Part shown: one piece after another, positions 1-8,964 of the stretch
Layout of the letters: every line of letters starts with the position of its first letter
Position numbering within the stretch: the stretch's first letter is position 1
Source of the DNA: Cyclobacterium lianum
GTDB lineage: Bacteria > Bacteroidota > Bacteroidia > Cytophagales > Cyclobacteriaceae
Direction of reading: 5' to 3'
DNA length: 64,000 bases
Assembly (NCBI RefSeq): GCF_900143075.1
Contig: NZ_FRCY01000004.1
Location: 124,001-188,000, forward strand
Notes under the pieces: model-generated
Seen by the model: only the letters and a program-made list of their open reading frames with translations
Database searches by the model: none
What the model was told of the DNA's origin: nothing
Program-made: the position numbers and the translations under genes

Positions 1-33
1 CCCGGGGTTGGGAATATTCAAAAACTTTGCCAG

Positions 34-79
34 CCCTGGGTTGACACCCAGGGTTATTACTGTTCAGGCCCTTCAGGCC
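34..79. repeat. REP-like palindrome at window edge
   Basis: Positions 34-41 and 46-53 form a perfect 8-bp inverted repeat (CCCTGGGT, loop TGAC, ACCCAGGG). It is followed by two direct copies of TTCAGGCC at 63-70 and 72-79. GC-rich palindromes of this CCTGGGT/ACCCAGG kind resemble repeated extragenic palindromes that I recall from several phyla; that comparison is from memory. The upstream context is outside the window, so a terminator for an unseen gene is also possible. Confidence 0.45.
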
Positions 80-245
80 TTTTACCTACCCTAAATGGTA
101 AACCCTTAAATTCCATCCCTCATTTCCCCCATTTCGTCACATAAATTTGATGGAAGGCTCATTGTGGTTTATTCTTGTGTTAAAATTATTGCTTCCTGAA
201 TCGTCCGGAAAGAAAGGGCCAAATTCAATAAGCCAGACAATTACC

Positions 246-398
246 ATGAGCAAAGCCACAAAGAGAACCTATATAGCACTGCTACTTGCCGGTTTACTAT
301 ACAATATCTACCTGACCTGTGGAGCATGTAAAACGTCTAATCAAAAAATCCCGATTCAAACTGAGTTCAGCGTATTTGGGATAAACTTTAATTTTTAA
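246..398 (+). CDS. possible small membrane peptide upstream of sensor kinase
   Basis: This is a 50-residue frame starting at an ATG at 246; an in-frame ATG at 147 would give 83 residues. It has one hydrophobic segment (IALLLAGLLYNIYL) followed by a CGACK cysteine pair and a short polar tail. Its stop codon directly abuts the kinase ATG at 399, so translational coupling is conceivable. I recognise no family and see no convincing ribosome binding site. It may be a chance frame in the kinase leader. Confidence 0.3.
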   Translation: MSKATKRTYIALLLAGLLYNIYLTCGACKTSNQKIPIQTEFSVFGINFNF

Positions 399-1829
399 AT
401 GGAATACAAAATGAAAAACAAACCTTTAGCATTTCAGGAAATAGAATGGTGGACCGTTACTTTCGTTTTTTTGATTACAGTCCTGGTCAATATTCTCAGT
501 TCCGGCAGTATGCATCACCAGTACAACTATGGCCCCGCTATAGGAAATTTTGCCAAGGTGACCATTCCCATCATCCTCTTCGCTGTTTTTTACCTGATGC
601 ATCGGGTTTTGATACCCAGGTACCGGGAGAATTCCCGTAAGTGGCCATTTATCGGCTATAGCCTGTTGATATTTCTGGTCTCCTACGTGCTTGTCACCAT
701 GATAGCGGCCGGCACAGGCATTATCCAGCCGCCTTTTACGCCATTTTATTTTACCATTATGGCCTTATACCTGAGTTACCTGATATGGGTACGGTTGATC
801 AGGCAAGCGTTCCTTCCCCCAAAGAGGAAGGACTACCTTACCTATAACCTGTTGCGCCTGTGCAGCATTTTCTTCTTTGTGATCCTGATGTTGTTCCAAT
901 TTGACTTTTTGGTATCAGAAGATATTTCGGTAGCTTTGGCCCTTTTTCTTCCGGCATCTGTATTGGTCTTGCTTTACAACTACTTTTTGATCTACAGGAA
1001 TCGCCTGCGGGGGAAAAAACGTGCTGCATTATGGTTCAATATCCTTTTGATCCTTATTTTTCCAGGATTTCTGTTATTTGCAGGACTGCTAAACCAGGAG
1101 CCGGTACTGGTCTTTTTCGGTCTGGGTGCGGGATTGGTCATTCAGTTGGTAGCCTTACCCCTCTCCGACCTGGTCTTTGAAAAGTATTTTGGGATGAAGG
1201 GAAAAATTGAAAACCTCAGCCATCAGGTGGATCGTGGCTCGGCCGACCTGCGTTTTCTCAAGTCGCAGATCAATCCGCATTTTCTTTTCAATGCCCTGAA
1301 TACCTTGTATGGTACGGCATTGACGGAACAGGCGGAAAAGACCTCAGACGGCATTCAAAAGCTCGGGGACATGATGCGCTTCATGCTGCACGAAAACCAA
1401 CAGGATAAAATCCCCCTTCGCCGGGAAATCGACTACCTGCGCAACTACCTGGACCTGCAGATGCTGCGCTTTAAAAATGAAGATAATCCCGAAATAAGTA
1501 TTAAATTGAACGATGAGTCTTGTGAAGGAACAATTGCACCGATGCTGCTCATACCTTTTGTCGAAAACGCCTTTAAACATGGCATCAGTACCAAAAATGA
1601 ATCCTGGATCCGGATCAACCTGCGTTGCCTTGCCGGTTCGGTGCACCTGGACGTGGTCAATTCCATTCATCCGCCCAAAACACTTAAAGATCCGAAAGAG
1701 GAATCCGGAATCGGACTGGACAATGTACGCAAGCGACTTCAGGTACTTTATCCTGAACGCTACAAGCTGAGCATCGTGGCCAATGATACGGAGCATTTTG
1801 TTCATTTTTCCCTACAGCTAAACCCTTGA
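399..1829 (+). CDS. LytS/YpdA-type sensor histidine kinase
   Basis: This is a 476-aa inner-membrane sensor kinase of the His_kinase (PF06580) family. Residues 1-255 hold about eight hydrophobic helices with no periplasmic domain of note, suggesting sensing within the membrane. The phosphoacceptor His294 lies in the hallmark SQINPHFLFNALN motif. The ATPase region includes PFVENAFKHG (N box) and GIGLDNVRKRL (G box). The gene is followed four bases later by a LytTR response regulator, so the pair is a complete two-component system. The start could be ATG 399 or ATG 411. The signal and target genes cannot be read from the sequence. Confidence 0.93.
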   Translation: MEYKMKNKPLAFQEIEWWTVTFVFLITVLVNILSSGSMHHQYNYGPAIGNFAKVTIPIILFAVFYLMHRVLIPRYRENSRKWPFIGYSLLIFLVSYVLVTMIAAGTGIIQPPFTPFYFTIMALYLSYLIWVRLIRQAFLPPKRKDYLTYNLLRLCSIFFFVILMLFQFDFLVSEDISVALALFLPASVLVLLYNYFLIYRNRLRGKKRAALWFNILLILIFPGFLLFAGLLNQEPVLVFFGLGAGLVIQLVALPLSDLVFEKYFGMKGKIENLSHQVDRGSADLRFLKSQINPHFLFNALNTLYGTALTEQAEKTSDGIQKLGDMMRFMLHENQQDKIPLRREIDYLRNYLDLQMLRFKNEDNPEISIKLNDESCEGTIAPMLLIPFVENAFKHGISTKNESWIRINLRCLAGSVHLDVVNSIHPPKTLKDPKEESGIGLDNVRKRLQVLYPERYKLSIVANDTEHFVHFSLQLNP

Positions 1830-1836
1830 TATTTTG

Positions 1837-2496
1837 ATGATTACCGCAATCGCAATTGATGACGAACGAATGGCCCTGGAGGTAGTCAGGTCTCATGCTG
1901 CGAAGGTACCCTTTCTGGAACTGCAGCAGGTTTTTTTGGATGCCATTTCTGGTCTCGAGTACCAGAAGACCCGGCCGGTAGATCTTGTATTGCTGGATAT
2001 CAACATGCCGGATCTCTCCGGAATCGACCTGGCTGAAATGCTACAGAATGAAACCATGGTGATCTTTACCACGGCCTATTCGGAGTATGCGGTCAAGGGA
2101 TTTGAACTCAATGCCCTGGATTACCTGCTAAAACCATTTTCCCTGAGCCGCTTTTTGAAAGCCTGCCAAAAAGCACAGGAATGGAAACAATTACAGCCTT
2201 CCGAAATAAATGGCCATGTATTTGTAAAAACAGCTGAAGGGCAGATCAGGATCAACTTTTCAGAATTATTTTTTTGTGAGGCCATGGGCAATTACGTCAC
2301 CCTGCACCTGGAAGATGAAAAGATAATTTCCCGCATGACTTTCAAGGAGCTGGAAAAGTTGCTTCCCTCCTTTTTTATCCGGACTCACCGTTCTTTTTTG
2401 GTCAATAAGAACCGGATCGAAAAAATTGAAAAACACCAGGTACAGATCGGAGACCACAGGGTTCCCGTAAGCCTGTCTTATACCCTCTCGTTGTAA
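1837..2496 (+). CDS. LytTR-family response regulator
   Basis: This response regulator has an N-terminal CheY-like receiver and a C-terminal LytTR DNA-binding domain. The receiver shows the acidic pair in AIDDE, phosphoacceptor Asp54 in LVLLDINMPD, the conserved Thr in FTTAY and the Lys in LLKPF. The C-terminal half (about residues 118-218) has the family's FVKTAEGQIRINFSE and RTHRSFLVNKNRI segments. I chose ATG 1837; the upstream TTG at 1834 would add one residue. It is the partner of the kinase just upstream and was probably transcribed with it. LytTR proteins usually bind tandem repeats upstream of envelope or export genes; none are identified here. Confidence 0.93.
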   Translation: MITAIAIDDERMALEVVRSHAAKVPFLELQQVFLDAISGLEYQKTRPVDLVLLDINMPDLSGIDLAEMLQNETMVIFTTAYSEYAVKGFELNALDYLLKPFSLSRFLKACQKAQEWKQLQPSEINGHVFVKTAEGQIRINFSELFFCEAMGNYVTLHLEDEKIISRMTFKELEKLLPSFFIRTHRSFLVNKNRIEKIEKHQVQIGDHRVPVSLSYTLSL

Positions 2497-2686
2497 TTTT
2501 TCTTTAACGGAGAGCGTAACTCCGCTTAATTCCTATTTATTAACTAGTTTGCAAGGGTAAAAAGTGGTTGTAAAGCCACACGTAATTAAGTCCCTCTTTT
2601 TAAGCCGGATTTGATTTCGGTTGAATTTCCAGGTCGGATATTATTTGTGATGTGTTAATGGCCTTTTACAAGCCTTCTGCTAACTC

Positions 2687-2720
2687 AAAAAAAAAAGCCA
2701 GCCCCAATTAAGAAGCTGGC
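2687..2720 (-). terminator. intrinsic terminator of the SGNH/cytochrome gene
   Basis: Read on the minus strand, GCCAGC (2720-2715) pairs with GCTGGC (2702-2697) across a 12-base loop and is followed by about ten T residues (2696-2687). It lies just beyond the stop codon at 2744. The rest of the 2497-2743 gap shows only a weak 5-bp hairpin (CGGAG/CTCCG at 2508-2524). Confidence 0.85.
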
Positions 2721-2743
2721 AGTTGCCTTAAATTTTTCACATC

Positions 2744-5700
2744 TTACTCTCCCGCTTCCATAGGATGCTCCTGCAGCAGTTCCGCAGGGGAATAAAATCC
2801 TTCTTTTGCTTTGGTCGCTTCCCTGACTTCAGCCACTTTTTCGGGTTTGATAGGGGAAGATTCGTTGCCGAAGCTATTCCTTACATAGGTTGCCACTGCG
2901 GCCACTTCCTTATCATTAAGCATACCGGCGTAGGGTGTCATGGGTACCTGTCCGGGATATTCTTTACCCAGCACTTCGATAGGACCCATCAAGCCGTTAA
3001 GGATGATTTTTACCAGGCGTTCCTCACTTCCGTTTACCCATTTGGTGCCTGCCAGTGGGGGAAATCCTGAGGCGCTCAGCCCTTTTCCGTCAGGCTGGTG
3101 ACAGGTAATACAAAACCCTTCCCTACTGTAGATGGCTTTACCCATTTGAAACAGCGTCAGGTCTTCTCCCTTCAGCCTGCTATTGGAGGGTTTTTCCTCT
3201 TGTGCAGCTTCCTGAAAGACGATACTTCCATCCGGATTCACGACCATATTGCTGACCGACATGCCGTTCAGGTGAGCGAGGGCGGTCTCGAACGGCTTTT
3301 GCATCCACATATCTTTCGGATGCTCATCGGCTACTTCCAGTATGGCCAGGCCATCTTCTTTGTCCAGCCAGGAGGCCGCTACGATGGCTTCCAGCCGAAC
3401 CCTTCCGTGGGGGTCTGCAGCTGCTTTTTTCAGCATTTCTACCTGATCGGCTACCTGATGACCGGTATAGCGTAAAATCCTAGCTACTGCTGCCCTTACC
3501 CTGTGGTCGTCAGAAGCAAACAATGTCTTCATCAAATCCTCGTCCACCTGATTCAAGCCCCAACTCACCCAAAGCGCTTCGAGCAGGTGGTGCTCATAAC
3601 GGGGATCGTTGGGATCTAAGGAGGCCGTCCAGTCCTTCATCTTTTCCAGCACTTCTGCCTGGTCCCTGCCCCGTAGTTCGGCGCGGGTGCGGTAGCGAGC
3701 CCTGAATTCAGGTAATTTCAGGTTATCCAGCAATGTTTCGATGCTGGCCCCATCGATCTGCGGAGGAGTCACCAAAGGTCTGGATGGATAGGTGATCCGG
3801 TAAATTCTACCATGTACGTGGTCGCGGAGCGGATCCCTTGCGTTGTGTTGCATGTGACCTACCAGGATATTGTGCCAATCTACAAAATACAAAGAACCAT
3901 CGGGAGCAAATTCCATGTCCACCGGACGGAAATTGCGGTCATCACTACGGATAAGATCTACGCGGTGCTCGCTGTCATAACCAGTACCGTCTTCCATCAT
4001 CTTGTGCATCTTCATGCCCAGGAAGCCAATGGTATTGTTGATCAGCAAATCCCCCTGTACATCTTCGGGAAAGTGCCGGCTCGAAACAAATTCAAGACCA
4101 GAGGTAGGCCGTACCCTATGGGCATCCTCGATCAGGTTAGGCCCTTTATGGGTACCTTCACCGTACCGGGGTTTGATGGAGCCAGGCATCATCCAGCGTA
4201 CATCTGGACCAGAGGTTTCTGCAAAGAAGTTTTGTCCCCATTCGTCGAAGGCAATACCCCATGGATTAGGGATGGGAAGCTGAGCGGTTCGTTCCAGATG
4301 CATCCGGGCAGGATTGTATCGGTAAAAGCCACCGTTTGTTCCCCGAACCGGCCCGTACGGCGTCTCTACATTGGTATGTAAAAACACACCTTCTCCCATG
4401 TAGATTGCTCCGGAAGGATCGGCTACGAAGGCAGAAATATTGTGGTGCGTATCGTGGTCATCGAATCCGCTCAGCAAAATTTGTCGTTCCTCGGCATAAT
4501 CATCCCCATCCTTATCCTTAAGGATGATCAGGTTGGTACCTTGGGATAAATAGACGCCTTCTTCGGCAATTTCCATCCCGATGGGCAGGTGCAGGCTGTC
4601 TGCAAACACCGTCTGCTTATCGGCTTTGCCATCGTTATTGGTGTCTTCCAGGATCAGGATTTTGTCATTGGGTTTTGGATCTCCTGGCTTGTAATGGGGA
4701 TAGCTGGGCATCACAGCCACCCATAGCCTTCCTTTGGTATCAAAGGTCATCTGTACCGGATTGGCCAGGTCCGGAAATTCGGATTCAGAGGCAAATAGTT
4801 CCACCTGATAGCCTTCAGCCACTTCAAACTTTTCCAGTGCATCTTCGCCATACAGGTATTCCAGGTCTCCATTTTTCTCCGGGTTGTAATTGGTCTCTAC
4901 CTGAGGAAGTTCAATGGTATTTTCATCTGCCGCCGCCAAATCAAAGCTTTCACCTTGACTTACACTCCAAATGGCCTGATCGCGGTTATCGGTCATCTGG
5001 CGGATTTTCTGTAGTTCGTAGGGGTAATTGTCGGGGCCAAAGGGATTGTATCTCCTGCCGAAAACGTGAACACCATTTGGTATTTTGTAATCGTTGTGCC
5101 ACATCCAGTTTTTCTCAAATACTGCCGCACGAATGGCCTCACGCCTGTCTTCTGCCACCGCCTCGTCTTTTCCAAACAACTTGTTGGTGAGAAATTCGCT
5201 GAATTTTTTGTAGCCCTCTTCAGTAAGCTGAAAGCCGTCGATGGTAAGATAGGCATCCTCATCGGCATACCAGGATTTGGAGGGTTCAAAAGCGTCCACA
5301 AATAACACCTCATTGGCCGCTGCTATTTCCTGCATCGCCTCGGTATACAATTTTAGATTCTGGTTTTCCGTTTCTCCGTTGGGAAGGTCAAAATCTCCAC
5401 TCAGGTTTTCAAAAGCGATGGGGGAAACAAGTGCCAATTGCGGCGCTTCCTCTCCATTGTAAATCGTATTTTTGGTATGGCTGATAAACGCTTCCAGCTC
5501 ATTTTTATAATCCTCCAGCCCCTCCTGGCCCTCAAAGGACTCGTTATAGCCAAAAAACCCTACGATGATATCTGCTTCGTGTTTGTTGATCCATTCGTCC
5601 GGAGACTCAAAATGTCCCTCACTGCCTGAATTGGTGGCCAATTCATCCTGAAATTCTTCTGCTCCCGGGAAGGCCCAGGGAGAAACCCTTCCCGCATGGG

Positions 5701-5965
5701 GTCTGAAACCGGGGGTATCTCCCGCATCACACATGTTTCTGATGTACAACAGAGAATCCGGATAACGAACATGCATTTCTGTCTCAAAATGACCAAAATT
5801 CATCATCCTGGAACCAAGGTTATTTCCTACTAAAATAATATGGTCACCTTTTCGCAATTCCAGTTTGGGCCCTTCAGGTCCGCATTGAAAAGCCAAAAAA
5901 GAAACCAGCACAAGGATAAGTGTGGTGTAAATTCGTTTTGCCGGGTTTAATTTAAATGGGATCAT
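2744..5965 (-). CDS. SGNH hydrolase-PVC propeller-HEAT-cytochrome c lipoprotein
   Basis: This is a large multi-domain exported protein of about 1,073 aa. I chose the ATG at 5965 because it gives a clean lipoprotein signal peptide (LVSFLAFQC lipobox); a frame start at 6022 would put 19 residues before it. The domain order is: a GDSL/SGNH-like domain (GDHIILVGNNLGSRMM, then a VGFFGYNESF block and a DGFQLTEEGY block in place of the usual D-x-x-H), a PVC-type 'membrane-bound dehydrogenase' beta-propeller (YQVELFASESEFPDLANPVQ, GRLWVAV), HEAT repeats (VRAAVARILRYTG) and a C-terminal monohaem cytochrome c with CITCH at about residue 952 and a likely axial Met in VPMTPYAGM. Such proteins are thought to act in periplasmic sugar oxidation; the substrate is unknown. 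Confidence 0.85.
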   Translation of the reverse strand: MIPFKLNPAKRIYTTLILVLVSFLAFQCGPEGPKLELRKGDHIILVGNNLGSRMMNFGHFETEMHVRYPDSLLYIRNMCDAGDTPGFRPHAGRVSPWAFPGAEEFQDELATNSGSEGHFESPDEWINKHEADIIVGFFGYNESFEGQEGLEDYKNELEAFISHTKNTIYNGEEAPQLALVSPIAFENLSGDFDLPNGETENQNLKLYTEAMQEIAAANEVLFVDAFEPSKSWYADEDAYLTIDGFQLTEEGYKKFSEFLTNKLFGKDEAVAEDRREAIRAAVFEKNWMWHNDYKIPNGVHVFGRRYNPFGPDNYPYELQKIRQMTDNRDQAIWSVSQGESFDLAAADENTIELPQVETNYNPEKNGDLEYLYGEDALEKFEVAEGYQVELFASESEFPDLANPVQMTFDTKGRLWVAVMPSYPHYKPGDPKPNDKILILEDTNNDGKADKQTVFADSLHLPIGMEIAEEGVYLSQGTNLIILKDKDGDDYAEERQILLSGFDDHDTHHNISAFVADPSGAIYMGEGVFLHTNVETPYGPVRGTNGGFYRYNPARMHLERTAQLPIPNPWGIAFDEWGQNFFAETSGPDVRWMMPGSIKPRYGEGTHKGPNLIEDAHRVRPTSGLEFVSSRHFPEDVQGDLLINNTIGFLGMKMHKMMEDGTGYDSEHRVDLIRSDDRNFRPVDMEFAPDGSLYFVDWHNILVGHMQHNARDPLRDHVHGRIYRITYPSRPLVTPPQIDGASIETLLDNLKLPEFRARYRTRAELRGRDQAEVLEKMKDWTASLDPNDPRYEHHLLEALWVSWGLNQVDEDLMKTLFASDDHRVRAAVARILRYTGHQVADQVEMLKKAAADPHGRVRLEAIVAASWLDKEDGLAILEVADEHPKDMWMQKPFETALAHLNGMSVSNMVVNPDGSIVFQEAAQEEKPSNSRLKGEDLTLFQMGKAIYSREGFCITCHQPDGKGLSASGFPPLAGTKWVNGSEERLVKIILNGLMGPIEVLGKEYPGQVPMTPYAGMLNDKEVAAVATYVRNSFGNESSPIKPEKVAEVREATKAKEGFYSPAELLQEHPMEAGE

Positions 5966-6197
5966 TGATATTTTTATAAGTGATGACAATGCATTTTCTC
6001 CAATAATACTACAATTTTCCAAATATTCTTAAATAAAGTGATTAGAGCGGTGATTTCTGTCCTGCACTGTCCTGTGTCGTCCACCAATGGAAATATTTCC
6101 CTTCACAAGCGCGGGAGGATATACCCTCCAGGTTTCCGTGCAAAAAAAATTTTTGATTTCCATGATTTATGGCTATTCTTAAATTTTAATTCCTGCT

Positions 6198-7658
6198 ATG
6201 CAAACACAAAAAATCGGCTTATTATTAGGTCCGGCGATCTTCTTCGGTATTTATCTTACTGCCGCTCCCGAAGGCTTATCAACTTCCGGACATGCTTTAT
6301 TGGCGGTCACTTTCTGGATTGCCATCTGGTGGATCACAGAAGCTATCCCCATCGCAGCAACTGCGCTTTTGCCGTTGGTTTTGTTTCCTTTTACCGGCAT
6401 TATGGGGATCACTCCTACCGCCGAACCCTACTCAGATCCAATGGTTTTGTTGTATATGGGAGGCTTTATGATTGCAGTGAGTATAGAAAAGTGGAACCTG
6501 CACAAGCGGATTGCGCTGAAAATCATTTCCTATCTGGGTACAGACCTGAAAAGGATAATCCTGGGTTTTATGGTAGCCACCGCTTTTTTGTCAATGTGGA
6601 TCTCAAATACCGCTACCTCTCTCATGATGCTGCCCATCGCCATTGCTGTGGTCGTTCAAATCAGCCAGTCCAATGAGTCCGTCAAAACGACTCTGGGCCA
6701 GGCCCTGATGCTGGGAATCGCTTATAGTGCCTCTATCGGCGGCCTGTCTACCATTATCGGAACGCCTACCAATATCATTTTGGTGGGTGTAATACAAAAC
6801 ACCTATGGTGTAGAGATTAGCTTTGGGGAATGGATGATGGTAGGTTTGCCCATTTCACTGGCTTTGTTGTTTGTTTGCTGGTACTACCTGGTAAACCGGG
6901 CGTTTGTTTTTCCGAAATCGCTGAAATTCTCAGGTGGAAAAGAGGAGATCAGCCGGCTATTGGAACTGCTTGGCCCCATCAGCAAACAGGAGAAGCGGGT
7001 TTTGTGGGTTTTCCTGCTCGTCAGTTTTTCCTGGATCAGCCGAAGCTTTATTTTACAGGATTGGATTCCGGCGCTAAACGATACCATCATCGCCCTGGTG
7101 GGGGTACTGCTGTTGTTTGTTATTCCTGCAGGAAATGATAAAAAGGAGCAATTACTTGACTGGAATGTAGCCGAAAAAATTCCCTGGGGCATTTTGATCC
7201 TATTCGGGGGCGGACTGGCTTTGGCAAAAGGTTTTCAGGAAACCGGACTTGCCAATTGGATAGGCGAACAGTTTATCCTGCTGCAAAATGTACCATTCTG
7301 GATCTTTTTATTGTTCATTATCGCAGCAGTCAACTTTTTAACTGAAATCACCTCCAACGTAGCGACCGCGTCCATGTTGCTGCCCATATTGTCTGCTGTG
7401 GCTCTGGCCATGGGTGTACATCCTTATGGTCTTATGGTTGCCGCTACCATGTCTGCATCCTGTGCCTTTATGCTACCCGTGGCTACCCCTCCCAATGCGG
7501 TGGTATTTGGATCAGGGTACCTGACCATACCCGTCATGATGAAAACCGGTTTTGCGCTCAACCTATTATCGATTTTGCTGATTCTGGTACTTACCCTATT
7601 TTATTTTCCCTGGGCATGGGATTTTGCCCTCATGGAATTTCCGCTCGAGTGGAAATAA
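6198..7658 (+). CDS. DASS/SLC13-family sodium:dicarboxylate or sulfate symporter
   Basis: This 486-aa polytopic inner-membrane protein has the two signature motifs of the divalent anion:Na+ symporter family: SNT at residues 136-138 (MWISNTATSLMMLPIA) and SNV at 386-388 (TEITSNVATASMLLPI). Each sits in the re-entrant hairpin region that binds the carboxylate and sodium ions. The GTPTN segment near residue 188 is also typical. Likely substrates are C4-dicarboxylates, citrate or sulfate; the sequence alone does not decide. It stands alone between genes on the opposite strand, with a 175-base leader that has no recognisable control element. Confidence 0.88.
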   Translation: MQTQKIGLLLGPAIFFGIYLTAAPEGLSTSGHALLAVTFWIAIWWITEAIPIAATALLPLVLFPFTGIMGITPTAEPYSDPMVLLYMGGFMIAVSIEKWNLHKRIALKIISYLGTDLKRIILGFMVATAFLSMWISNTATSLMMLPIAIAVVVQISQSNESVKTTLGQALMLGIAYSASIGGLSTIIGTPTNIILVGVIQNTYGVEISFGEWMMVGLPISLALLFVCWYYLVNRAFVFPKSLKFSGGKEEISRLLELLGPISKQEKRVLWVFLLVSFSWISRSFILQDWIPALNDTIIALVGVLLLFVIPAGNDKKEQLLDWNVAEKIPWGILILFGGGLALAKGFQETGLANWIGEQFILLQNVPFWIFLLFIIAAVNFLTEITSNVATASMLLPILSAVALAMGVHPYGLMVAATMSASCAFMLPVATPPNAVVFGSGYLTIPVMMKTGFALNLLSILLILVLTLFYFPWAWDFALMEFPLEWK

Positions 7659-7660
7659 AA

Positions 7661-7688
7661 AGGGCTTTCAGCCTAAGCCGAAAGCCCT
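7661..7688 (-). terminator. hairpin terminator between convergent genes
   Basis: AGGGCTTTC (7661-7669) pairs perfectly with GAAAGCCCT (7680-7688) around a ten-base loop. On the minus strand the stem is followed by TTTTATTTCC, fitting termination of the TPR gene ending at 7719. The plus-strand side lacks a T run, so termination of the symporter gene would be weaker. Confidence 0.75.
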
Positions 7689-7718
7689 AAAATCATAATC
7701 GGATTGATTATCCGATAA

Positions 7719-8930
7719 TTATCTGGTCAACCAGTCTTCTCCCAGTTTTTCTGTAAGCATTTGGTTGTATTCTTCCGCCTTGGCTTCATTCTTCAAACGC
7801 GTATGGATCTGGAATAAAATTTCCATAATGTCCGTATTATCGGGTTGTAATTCAGAAGCTTTGGTGAAGTATGGCAGCGCTTCTTCGTACAGGCTGTCCG
7901 CTTCAGCCAGCATACTGTCAGACTTTTCTTCCCATTCCTCATCAGAAAGGTTGTTTACCTCTGTGATGATATTTCTGGCTTTATCCAGATAAATGGCACC
8001 TGCATAATAGTTGCCTTCAAAAAATTCCGGATCTGCTTCTACCGTTCTCTTGTATTCCTGAAGCGCACCTTCCATATCGCCTGAACTTTCTTTCAGGTAC
8101 CCATATCGCAATCTGATGGCCGGATTATCCGGATCAGTTTCCAAAGCCTTTTCTATAGAAGCCATGGCTTCATCCATTTTATCCAATTGTAGCAACAATT
8201 GAATTTCGAATTCTGCCAGACCTTTGTCGTCCGGATATTCTTCTCTGGCTTGTTTTGCTATTCTATATGCTTCCTCTGGATCCTTGTCTTCTGCACTTGC
8301 AATCTGGATCAGAAAATAATAGGCATTTAATTTATCATACTCCTCAATCTCCAGCAATTTGGTAAAATACTTCTTCGCTGCATCTGTATTGCCTATCATG
8401 TTGGCCGTGTAACCAGCGTTAAAAACAATTGAGGTATCTTTGGGGTCCAAATCGGCGGCAAGAGAGAAAAACTCAAATGAAAGCTCCATATCTTCCTCTT
8501 CGTATTTTTCTATCGCTTTGTTAAAAGAGGCATTCTTCAGGCGGTATACCCCTTCACCCTGCAGATTGGCAGGCAAATCAGGAATGACCTCCTTGAAGAG
8601 ATCTTTACTTACCTTGCTGGTGGAGTCCATTTCTTCCATCTCAAAAGTCGTCATAAAACTGCTTTCTGCTTCTCTTCCCAATGCTACCGTCTCCTGCGTG
8701 TTGGAAGAATCGGCTTCAAACATCTGGGTTTCAATTTTACCCTTGATGAAATAGGTTTCCGACTGGCTACCCGTTTCTTCATCATTTATAGCAGTTTTGA
8801 TATCTGAATAGGCTTCTTCGATATTGCCTCTTCTTAAATTTCTTTCGGCTGAGCGGACTACCTTTTTTTGTGCAAAGGCAATTGTAGCAGCTATGCTCAA
8901 CAAAGCCAACGATAAAATTAACTTTTTCAT
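7719..8930 (-). CDS. exported tetratricopeptide-repeat protein
   Basis: This 403-aa protein begins with a Sec signal peptide (MKKLILSLALLSIAATIAFA, cleavage before QKK). It then carries several TPR units, for example AYSDIKTAINDEE, FFSLAADLDPKDTSIVFNAG, SIEKALETDPDNPAIRLRYG and ALPYFTKASELQPDNTDI. TPR arrays serve as scaffolds for protein contacts; no catalytic domain is visible. It lies 34 bases downstream of gyrA on the same strand, so the two may be cotranscribed. A specific role cannot be assigned. Confidence 0.85.
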   Translation of the reverse strand: MKKLILSLALLSIAATIAFAQKKVVRSAERNLRRGNIEEAYSDIKTAINDEETGSQSETYFIKGKIETQMFEADSSNTQETVALGREAESSFMTTFEMEEMDSTSKVSKDLFKEVIPDLPANLQGEGVYRLKNASFNKAIEKYEEEDMELSFEFFSLAADLDPKDTSIVFNAGYTANMIGNTDAAKKYFTKLLEIEEYDKLNAYYFLIQIASAEDKDPEEAYRIAKQAREEYPDDKGLAEFEIQLLLQLDKMDEAMASIEKALETDPDNPAIRLRYGYLKESSGDMEGALQEYKRTVEADPEFFEGNYYAGAIYLDKARNIITEVNNLSDEEWEEKSDSMLAEADSLYEEALPYFTKASELQPDNTDIMEILFQIHTRLKNEAKAEEYNQMLTEKLGEDWLTR

Positions 8931-8964
8931 GTTACGAGTATGGTTCTAATTTGGTTATAAACTA

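Noticed and set aside
3812-4381. Plus-strand open frame opposite the cytochrome-propeller gene
   Set aside because: It is antisense to a well-supported domain and has no recognisable features.
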